In this document: positions 43,364-49,082 of the stretch, piece after piece
How the letters are laid out: the number at the start of each line of letters is the position of its first letter
How positions within the stretch are numbered: the stretch's first letter is position 1
Origin: Bacteroides sp.
GTDB taxonomy: Bacteria; Bacteroidota; Bacteroidia; Bacteroidales; Bacteroidaceae
Length of the DNA: 51,879 nucleotides
Reading direction: 5' to 3'
NCBI GenBank assembly: GCA_017472925.1
Contig: JAFUNS010000020.1
Span: 1 to 51,879, forward strand
Notes under the pieces: model-generated
Databases searched by the model: none
Seen by the model: only the letters and a program-made list of their open reading frames with translations
What the model was told of the DNA's origin: nothing
Position numbers and translations under genes: made by a program

Positions 43364-44109
43364 TAGAAAAGAATGAAATGATATTTGGTGTACGCGCCGT
43401 TATCGAGGCTATCCAAGCCGGAAAGGAAATCGACAAGATTCTGATTAAGCGCGATATGCAAAGCGACCTATCCAAAGAGTTGTTCGCCGTTTTGAAAGGA
43501 ACGCTTATTCCCGTTCAACGCGTACCGGTAGAACGTATTAACCGTATCACCCGCAAGAACCATCAAGGAGTTATTGCCTTTATCTCTTCCATCACTTACC
43601 AACGGACGGAAGATTTGGTACCATTTTTGTTTGAACAAGGAAAGAATCCGTTACTCATTATGCTCGATGGTATAACCGACGTCCGTAACTTTGGTGCCAT
43701 TGCCCGTACTTGTGAATGTGCCGGTGTAGATGCCATCGTTATTCCATCGAAAAATAGTGTATCTGTAAATGCCGATGCCATCAAGACATCTGCAGGTGCC
43801 TTGCATACCTTGCCCGTATGCCGTGAACAGAATCTTACCCAAACCATCAAGTTCTTGAAAGAAAGTGGTTTCAAGATTGTAGCTGCTACAGAAAAAGGTG
43901 ATTATGATTACACCAAAGCCAATTATACCGACCCGGTATGTATCATTATGGGAGCTGAAGATACCGGTGTTCCTTATGAACACTTGGCATTATGCGATGA
44001 ATGGATCAAGATTCCTATGATGGGCAGCATTGAATCATTGAACGTATCGGTAGCCGCCGGTATTCTGATATACGAAGCTGTAAAACAACGCGGTTTCTCA
44101 AACGAATAA
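43360..44109 (+). CDS. rlmB: 23S rRNA (guanosine 2'-O)-methyltransferase RlmB-type (SpoU)
   Basis: A 249-residue TrmH/SpoU-family 2'-O-methyltransferase. The N-terminal L30e-like substrate-binding domain covers about 1-90. The trefoil-knot catalytic domain follows with the three SpoU motifs: ITDVRNFGAIARTCECAG (about 103-120), MGAEDTGVP (about 194-202) and MMGSIESLNVSVAAGILIYE (about 219-238). RlmB methylates G2251 of E. coli 23S rRNA. The N-domain agrees with RlmB rather than TrmL, but the exact target is inferred. Confidence 0.9.
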   Translation: MIEKNEMIFGVRAVIEAIQAGKEIDKILIKRDMQSDLSKELFAVLKGTLIPVQRVPVERINRITRKNHQGVIAFISSITYQRTEDLVPFLFEQGKNPLLIMLDGITDVRNFGAIARTCECAGVDAIVIPSKNSVSVNADAIKTSAGALHTLPVCREQNLTQTIKFLKESGFKIVAATEKGDYDYTKANYTDPVCIIMGAEDTGVPYEHLALCDEWIKIPMMGSIESLNVSVAAGILIYEAVKQRGFSNE

Positions 44110-44113
44110 CATT

Positions 44114-45820
44114 ATGATTATGAAGAAAACTATCTGGATATGTATCTGTTGTCTGTTGACCCAGTGGGCAACGGCACAAGTAACCCCCAAGTGGGCCGAA
44201 AAGGCTAAGAAAGCCGTGTTCTCTATCGTTACCTATGATAAAGATAATAAAATCAAAGCTACAGGAAATGGTTTCTATATTGATGCAAATGGTACAGCAT
44301 TATCGGACTTTACGTTGTTCGAAGGAGCTGACCATGCTACTATCATTACTACCGATGGTAAGCAACAACCTGTAGAAGCCATTGCCGGTGCCAACTCCAT
44401 GTACGATGTCGTGAAGTTCCGTACTCCTATGGCCAAGAAACAAGAAGTGCTGACCATTGCTTCCCAACCGGCCAAGGTAGGCGAAACCGTTTACTTGCTT
44501 CCCTACTCTACCCAAAAGGCAACCACTTGCCAAACCGGTAAAGTAACTTCTGTAGATAGCATCGGTAACAACTCTTTCTATTATACATTGGAAATGACTA
44601 CCAATGAAAAGACCGTAAGTTGCCCTATTATGAATGCCAACGGTGAAGTATTGGGACTTATTCAAAAGAGTGTTTCTGATGAGAAAAAGGAAAGTTATGC
44701 CATCGGTGCCGGATACGGTGCAGCCCTGAACGTATCTGCCTTGTCGGCAAACGACCCAGCTTTGCAGAGTATAACTATCAAAAAAGCATTGCCCGAAACC
44801 GAAGAACAAGCATTGGTATATCTGTTTGTATCTTCATCAACTATGGACAGAGAAAGCTACCTCACTTTATTGAACGATTTTCTTCAAGAATATCCTAACA
44901 GTTACGATGGATATATCCGTAGAGCTACCCTTTACATGAGTGGTGAAAATGCAGAACAATATCCTTTGGCGGTAGAAGATTTGGAAAAAGCCGTTGAAGT
45001 AGCAGATAATAAAGCTGAAGCCCGTTTCAATGTAGCCAAGACACTTCATTCATACCTCATTTCGTTGAATGGTAAGGAACCTTACGAAGCCTGGAGTTAC
45101 GACAAGGCTTTGGAAATTGTCCGTCAAGCCATTCAAGACGATCCACAACCTCTATACATACAATTGGAAGGTGATATCCTTTTTGCCAACCAAAAGTATG
45201 CAGAAGCATATGTAAGTTACGAAAAGGTAAATCAATCAAATATGGCCTCACCGGCTACTTTCTATTCGGCAGCCAAGACTAAACAACTTATCGAAGGTAC
45301 CGATTACAATGAAGTGATTGCCCTGATGGATAGTGCCATTGTACGCTTTACCAAGCCTTATACTTCCGAAGCAGCCCCCTATTTCTTCGAACGTGCAGAA
45401 ATGAAGGCCGAAGCTGGCAAGTATAGAGAAGCCGTTATGGATTATAATACCTTCTATGATGCCTTGCAAGGTGCTGTAACCGCTACTTTCTATTTCCAAC
45501 GCGAACAATCTGAATTGCAATGCAGAATGTATCAACAAGCCATCAACGACATTAATAAAGCCGTAGAAATGGAACCCGAGAATCCAATGTTCTGGGTTGA
45601 AAAAGGCTCTGTACATATACGCTTCAATCAATTGGACGAAGCAATAACAGCTTTGAACAAGGCCATTTCCTTAAATGACAAGGAAGGTGCCGCTTACCGT
45701 TTATTGGGCTTCTGCCAAACCAAGCAAAAGAAAAACCAAGAAGCTTGTGCCAATTTTGCCAAGGCCAAGGAATTGGGCGATACGGTAGTAGATCAGTTAA
45801 TCGAGAAATATTGTAAATAA
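44114..45820 (+). CDS. Secreted TPR protein with degenerate trypsin-like domain
   Basis: A 568-residue protein with a signal peptide (KKTIWICICCLLTQWATAQ, two ATG options at 44114 and 44120). About 30-210 resembles the trypsin-like fold of HtrA/DegP proteases, but the catalytic His position reads LSDFTLFEGA and the GNSGGP serine box reads KTVSCPIMN, so His and Ser seem lost; the Asp site survives in YDVVKF. From about 230 to 560 there are TPR helices (YDGYIRRATLYMSG, FWVEKGSVHIRFNQLDEAI). It is likely a periplasmic scaffold rather than a protease. It follows rlmB by 4 bp and ends before a strong terminator. Confidence 0.75.
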   Translation: MIMKKTIWICICCLLTQWATAQVTPKWAEKAKKAVFSIVTYDKDNKIKATGNGFYIDANGTALSDFTLFEGADHATIITTDGKQQPVEAIAGANSMYDVVKFRTPMAKKQEVLTIASQPAKVGETVYLLPYSTQKATTCQTGKVTSVDSIGNNSFYYTLEMTTNEKTVSCPIMNANGEVLGLIQKSVSDEKKESYAIGAGYGAALNVSALSANDPALQSITIKKALPETEEQALVYLFVSSSTMDRESYLTLLNDFLQEYPNSYDGYIRRATLYMSGENAEQYPLAVEDLEKAVEVADNKAEARFNVAKTLHSYLISLNGKEPYEAWSYDKALEIVRQAIQDDPQPLYIQLEGDILFANQKYAEAYVSYEKVNQSNMASPATFYSAAKTKQLIEGTDYNEVIALMDSAIVRFTKPYTSEAAPYFFERAEMKAEAGKYREAVMDYNTFYDALQGAVTATFYFQREQSELQCRMYQQAINDINKAVEMEPENPMFWVEKGSVHIRFNQLDEAITALNKAISLNDKEGAAYRLLGFCQTKQKKNQEACANFAKAKELGDTVVDQLIEKYCK

Positions 45821-45838
45821 AAGATTCCCTTAAAACTA

Positions 45839-45885
45839 ACTTCCCCCAAAAAGTATTCCATCTTACTTTTTGGGGGAAGTTTTTA
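45839..45885 (+). terminator. Strong rho-independent terminator
   Basis: A perfect 17-bp stem (45839-45855 paired with 45864-45880; core ACTTCCCCCAAAAAG) with an 8-base loop and a T-run. It begins 18 bp after the stop codon of the TPR protein and ends the dnaN-rlmB-TPR run. Confidence 0.92.
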
Positions 45886-45940
45886 TTGATATCACTCCAT
45901 AATGTTTCGATTTTTCGTGTAGCTGATAATATTACTGATA

Positions 45941-45969
45941 TAAATGCAGGAGACACTCACGTGCCCCCT
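45941..45969 (+). repeat. 29-bp direct repeat, copy 1
   Basis: Core ATGCAGGAGACACTCACGTG followed by CCCCCT, preceded by TAA. It is identical base for base to 46045-46073, 104 bp downstream. It includes the palindrome CACGTG. Confidence 0.9.
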
Positions 45970-46003
45970 ACATCAAAACCTATTTTGTTTAATGATGGAG
46001 TAA
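45944..46003 (+). CDS. Candidate 19-aa microprotein or leader peptide 1
   Basis: ATG inside the first 29-bp repeat opens a 19-codon frame, MQETLTCPLHQNLFCLMME, closed by TAA. It has the same first nine residues and the same length as the second frame at 46048-46107. No Shine-Dalgarno or promoter consensus is clear upstream. It could be real or incidental. Confidence 0.25.
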   Translation: MQETLTCPLHQNLFCLMME

Positions 46004-46044
46004 AACTCCGTTTAGATCAAATAATTTATATGTATTTATGATAT

Positions 46045-46073
46045 TAAATGCAGGAGACACTCACGTGCCCCCT
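46045..46073 (+). repeat. 29-bp direct repeat, copy 2
   Basis: Second exact copy. The 75 bp between the copies is not repeated. The exact match at third codon positions shows recent duplication or DNA-level constraint. Confidence 0.9.
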
Positions 46074-46107
46074 GACACAATTTTGGAAAGTTAATACCTT
46101 TATATAA
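46048..46107 (+). CDS. Candidate 19-aa microprotein or leader peptide 2
   Basis: ATG inside the second 29-bp repeat opens a 19-codon frame, MQETLTCPLTQFWKVNTFI, closed by TAA. The first nine residues match the upstream frame and the rest differs. It may be a coincidence of the DNA repeat. Confidence 0.25.
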   Translation: MQETLTCPLTQFWKVNTFI

Positions 46108-46234
46108 ATGTAGTATAAAAAGGTCAATTTATTAATTGTCATAATTTGTTCTTTGTTGCAAGAACTTATGCAAAATTAGGTATAATTAAGGAGCTGAGAG
46201 TAAAATAAAATGTCGATAGATTGTACAGAAACGA

Positions 46235-46576
46235 CTATATTTTAGACACCAGTTCTCGCTTCAGGAGTTCTATAATTTCTTCTGGTAAGGTGGTGAAGTC
46301 TATACCTTCCGCATTGAAAGGTAGTACAATACAAGGGGAAAGCAACGATTGTTGGCGTTTTCTTTTTAAATAGATTCCTTCAATAAAATCGTATTGGAGT
46401 ATTTCTGAAATAAGCAATAGTCGTTCGATATCGATGTTTTTGCTGTTAAATATATGATATAGCGAAGTGCGGGCACAGTTTATCTTACGGGCAAATTCCG
46501 TATAGCTGAGGCCACGTTCATCTACTTTTTGTTGGATGATTTTTCCTATATAAATATCTTTGAAGTTGTTCTCCAT
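46235..46576 (-). CDS. XRE-type helix-turn-helix regulator
   Basis: A 113-residue protein. The N-terminal helix-turn-helix covers about 8-65: IGKIIQQKVDERGLSYTEFA, then INCARTSLYHIFNSKNIDIE. The C-terminal segment (about 70-113) is basic then hydrophobic and acidic, ending LPEEIIELLKRELVSKI. I start at ATG 46576 (MENNFKDIYIG) because the longer frame would add 65 residues of low-complexity hydrophobic sequence encoded by the ATT repeat region. No partner gene is adjacent; its upstream DNA is a long repeat-rich island that may hold its operator. Confidence 0.8.
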   Translation of the reverse strand: MENNFKDIYIGKIIQQKVDERGLSYTEFARKINCARTSLYHIFNSKNIDIERLLLISEILQYDFIEGIYLKRKRQQSLLSPCIVLPFNAEGIDFTTLPEEIIELLKRELVSKI

Positions 46577-46631
46577 TAGCAGAGCTTTTTTTCTACAGAT
46601 ATTAATTCTCCAACAGACTCCCCGAATTGAA

Positions 46632-46652
46632 ATTATTATTATTATTATTATT
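46632..46652. repeat. (ATT)7 trinucleotide repeat upstream of the XRE gene
   Basis: Seven ATT units, 56-76 bp upstream of the XRE start codon, where promoter elements would be expected. Slippage here could change promoter spacing. Confidence 0.85.
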
Positions 46653-47081
46653 AAGAAGACTATACATATAAAAAAGAAAAAGCGCGGGAATCTGTACCTG
46701 TTACTCGTCCCGCTACTCAAGGTCTTCGCATTACCCAACTCGCCAGTACGAGCAACGCCAAGATAGCCCACGCCGATATGTACAACAACTCAGTATGCCA
46801 ATTAATCGTTAAAAGCATACTAAGGATATATAACATATCCCGTAGACATCTACCGTTGCTTTGCTTTTGGCGAGCTATCAAAGTGTGCGAAGTTTTGAGT
46901 AGCCAAAGACAAAAACGTAGTAAACGTCTTTTCTAAAAAATATGTCTGCCCACCACCCTATTTACTTCATGAAAGAAGTATCGGCGATGAACATTGCAAA
47001 CATACATAAAAATATTATTAGAAACAAGAAAGAATAAAAGGAAAATATTGGGAGAATCCTTAGAAATAAGCAATTATTACT

Positions 47082-47119
47082 TCGATTACTTGCTTGTTTT
47101 TCGATTACTTGCTTGTTTT
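47082..47119. repeat. 19-bp perfect tandem duplication
   Basis: TCGATTACTTGCTTGTTTT occurs twice, head to tail, at 47082-47100 and 47101-47119. Confidence 0.9.
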
Positions 47120-47176
47120 GAATAAAAAACAAAAGTTACAAAAAGTGATTTTGGAGTTATTTATGCTGACGTATAC

Positions 47177-47203
47177 AGATCCTTCGCTACGCTCAGGATG
47201 ACA
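47177..47203. repeat. Half copy of the dispersed palindromic element
   Basis: AGATCCTTCGCTACGCTCAG followed by GATGACA matches the right half of the element in the capsule promoter and upstream of the patatin gene. Confidence 0.75.
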
Positions 47204-47292
47204 AGTGAAGCGGTTAGAATAATAAAAAGCACCATTGAGTAAAACACATAAATCGGTAATAAATATTTCCAAAGAGTTGCTTTTCTTTATTG

Positions 47293-47365
47293 TACTGCAT
47301 CGCAGTACGATTAAACTACGCTGTAGTACGATTGTACTCCACTGCAGTACAATCGTACTGCGATG
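47293..47365. repeat. Nested inverted repeats
   Basis: An outer perfect 15-bp pair CATCGCAGTACGATT (47298-47312) and AATCGTACTGCGATG (47351-47365), an inner perfect 14-bp pair AGTACGATTGTACT (47325-47338) and its reverse complement (47346-47359), and small palindromes at 47293-47307 and 47316-47326. Alternative cruciform or RNA folds are possible. Confidence 0.9.
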
Positions 47366-47478
47366 GAGTTTAATATATGTAAATCAATATATTACTGATT
47401 TTAAAGGAAATAAGTGTTTATTTATCCTTGGTTTATAAGATTAGAATGATAAATCTATACAAGTCATCATTTTCAAGT

Positions 47479-47582
47479 GTGTAAGATGAGGTTCATCTTA
47501 CACCCATCTTACACACCATCTTACACTAATTAATCATATTTATATCAATTACTTAAAGAGAAAAGTGCAAGTGTGTAAGATG
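47479..47582. repeat. Array of CATCTTACAC decamers in both orientations
   Basis: CATCTTACAC at 47494-47503, 47505-47514 and 47517-47526; its reverse complement GTGTAAGATG at 47479-47488 and 47573-47582. The first inverted pair makes a 10-bp hairpin. Confidence 0.9.
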
Positions 47583-47702
47583 ATTTACCAAAAAAAATTG
47601 TGTAGAGATGTACTGCGAGGTACAGAACTATGTTTTCTGCCTCATTAAACTATGTTCTGTGAGGCATAAAACAATGTATAAGTTTTGTTAACAAGTTTTC
47701 TG

Positions 47703-48986
47703 TTATTCTTGTCTTACAATCAACGCCCGTTTGCTATCTGTATCAATCCGATAGGCGTTATCAATCCGTTCGCCTATCAGCCAAACAATCTTATCACCTT
47801 GACAAGCTACGTATTGATGGCCTTTCTGAAAGAGGGTAAATTTACGGTCGGTCAGATAATCGCTTACATTCTTTTTGCCTTTCATTCCCAATGGAGTGAA
47901 CTTATCGCCTGCCTGCCATTTGCGGACAGTAAGCGGAAGAGTCACTTTATCGGCATCCAAGCACGCAATGTGCTTGTCGCGAGGTATAATGAAATCGGGA
48001 GTAATGTCAATGGTTTCGTAAGTTAATGTGGGTGGGACATGATTTATTTCTTCTCCATTGAACGAATGAAGAATCAACGAATCGCGGTCGCGCAACACTT
48101 CCCATTGCGATGAATGGAATCGTCTCCCCGATTGTCCAAAGAGGCTTTGGTAAATATCTTTAATCTGAGAGGAGTTGAAGCCATAGGGATGAAGCAGTTC
48201 AAACAAAAGTGATGAAGGAGCTGTTTCATCAAGAAGGGCCGAAATGGAAATTACCTTCTCTCCTTTCATCACCCTTTGAATGGCCATTTCTCTTTCCTTA
48301 TTATATATAAGGGCTGCATCGGCCAACCGCTCGGTCGTAGCAGCTATGCTTTCACTGACCGACGGATTCAATTCTTTCATCAATGGCAAGAGATTCAGAC
48401 GAATTTTATTACGCATGTATTCGTCCTGCAGATTGGTACTATCAGTGACATAATCCTGATTAAGATGTTGCAGATAATCCAAGATATTCTCTCTACTTTC
48501 CTGTAAAAGCGGACGCACTACATAACCATTCTTGGGAGCAATTCCTTTCAAACCATTGATACCTGTACCTCTTATCAAGTTCAAAAGAAACGTTTCTACG
48601 CTATCATCACGATGATGGGCAACCGCGATGACCGATGCTCCGATGGATTGTCTCAGAGTTTCGAACCATTGATAACGCAATTCACGAGCAGCCATCTCGA
48701 TGGAAATTCGTTTAGTATGAGCATAATCCGTTGTATCGAAATGAGTTACATGCAAAGGAATATCGAACTTTTGGCACAATTGTTGCACAAAGGCTTCATC
48801 ACGATTGGATTCCTCTCCTCGCAAATGGAAGTTGCAATGCGCGCATTCGCACTGATATCCTAAAGCATCCAACACACGGAGCAAAGCCACCGAATCGGCT
48901 CCACCGCTCAGTGCCACCAATACCTTATCACATCGTTCAAACAAGGATTTTTGGTCGATAAACTTTTCAACATTTCTCTTGAACAT
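47703..48986 (-). CDS. tilS: tRNA(Ile)-lysidine synthase
   Basis: A 427-residue enzyme that converts C34 of the tRNA-Ile CAU anticodon to lysidine. The PP-loop SGGADSVALLRVL (from about residue 27) binds ATP; LRGEESNRDEAF and AVAHHRDDSVETFLLNLIRG are typical of the catalytic domain. The C-terminal TilS-C domain has RKWQAGDKFTPLGMKG. I start at ATG 48986 (MFKRNVEKFID), since the two codons before it would lie inside the -7 promoter box. It is divergent from feoB. Confidence 0.94.
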   Translation of the reverse strand: MFKRNVEKFIDQKSLFERCDKVLVALSGGADSVALLRVLDALGYQCECAHCNFHLRGEESNRDEAFVQQLCQKFDIPLHVTHFDTTDYAHTKRISIEMAARELRYQWFETLRQSIGASVIAVAHHRDDSVETFLLNLIRGTGINGLKGIAPKNGYVVRPLLQESRENILDYLQHLNQDYVTDSTNLQDEYMRNKIRLNLLPLMKELNPSVSESIAATTERLADAALIYNKEREMAIQRVMKGEKVISISALLDETAPSSLLFELLHPYGFNSSQIKDIYQSLFGQSGRRFHSSQWEVLRDRDSLILHSFNGEEINHVPPTLTYETIDITPDFIIPRDKHIACLDADKVTLPLTVRKWQAGDKFTPLGMKGKKNVSDYLTDRKFTLFQKGHQYVACQGDKIVWLIGERIDNAYRIDTDSKRALIVRQE

Positions 48987-48991
48987 GGGCA

Positions 48992-49022
48992 CAAAGATAA
49001 TGGAAGTTTATTTAAAAACAAT
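48992..49022 (-). promoter_or_regulatory. Probable tilS promoter with almost no leader
   Basis: On the minus strand: ATTG (49019-49022), 19-bp spacer, TATCTTTG (48992-48999). The start codon at 48986 lies about where transcription should begin, so the mRNA may be leaderless or nearly so. Confidence 0.55.
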
Positions 49023-49030
49023 CTAAATAG

Positions 49031-49062
49031 TTTGCAAACTTGCCATATATCTTTTATCTTTG
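49031..49062 (+). promoter_or_regulatory. feoB promoter
   Basis: A perfect Bacteroides-type promoter: TTTG at 49031-49034, 20-bp spacer, TATCTTTG at 49055-49062. It is 20 bp upstream of the feoB start. I see no convincing Fur box. Confidence 0.85.
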
Positions 49063-49082
49063 CCGTAAAATTTGAGAGAGAT

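Larger units (their letters stand above)
45886..46234. other. Intergenic region with duplicated element
   Basis: 349 bp between a terminator and the 3' end of the XRE regulator gene. It holds two exact 29-bp direct repeats (45941-45969 and 46045-46073), each opening a 19-codon frame, a small hairpin (45997-46009), and another at 46148-46165 (GTTCTT, loop, AAGAAC). I see no other gene. Confidence 0.6.
46577..47702. other. 1.1-kb gene-free island rich in repeats and palindromes
   Basis: Between the XRE gene and the 3' end of tilS no convincing gene is seen. It holds the ATT repeat, an open frame without a start codon (46655-46936), a 19-bp tandem duplication (47082-47119), half of a dispersed palindrome (47177-47203), nested inverted repeats (47293-47365), an array of CATCTTACAC decamers (47479-47582), and a TGCCTCA/TGAGGCA hairpin (47638-47666). 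Plus-strand frames with ATG exist but are encoded by the palindromes themselves. Confidence 0.6.

Noticed and set aside
45941-46073. CRISPR-like pair of 29-bp repeats
   Set aside because: Only two repeats with a 75-bp interval and no cas genes in the window. The spacer length does not fit.
46577-46771. Hydrophobic N-terminal extension of the XRE regulator
   Set aside because: The extension is encoded by the ATT tract and has no helix-turn-helix relation; the ATG at 46576 gives a complete family-sized regulator.
47235-47438. 67-residue plus-strand frame with repeated CSTIVL units
   Set aside because: The internal repeat is the protein reading of the palindromes; no promoter, no similarity that I recognise.
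48951-49082. N-terminal extension of feoB
   Set aside because: The longer frame runs through the feoB promoter and into tilS; FeoA homology starts exactly at the ATG at 49083.
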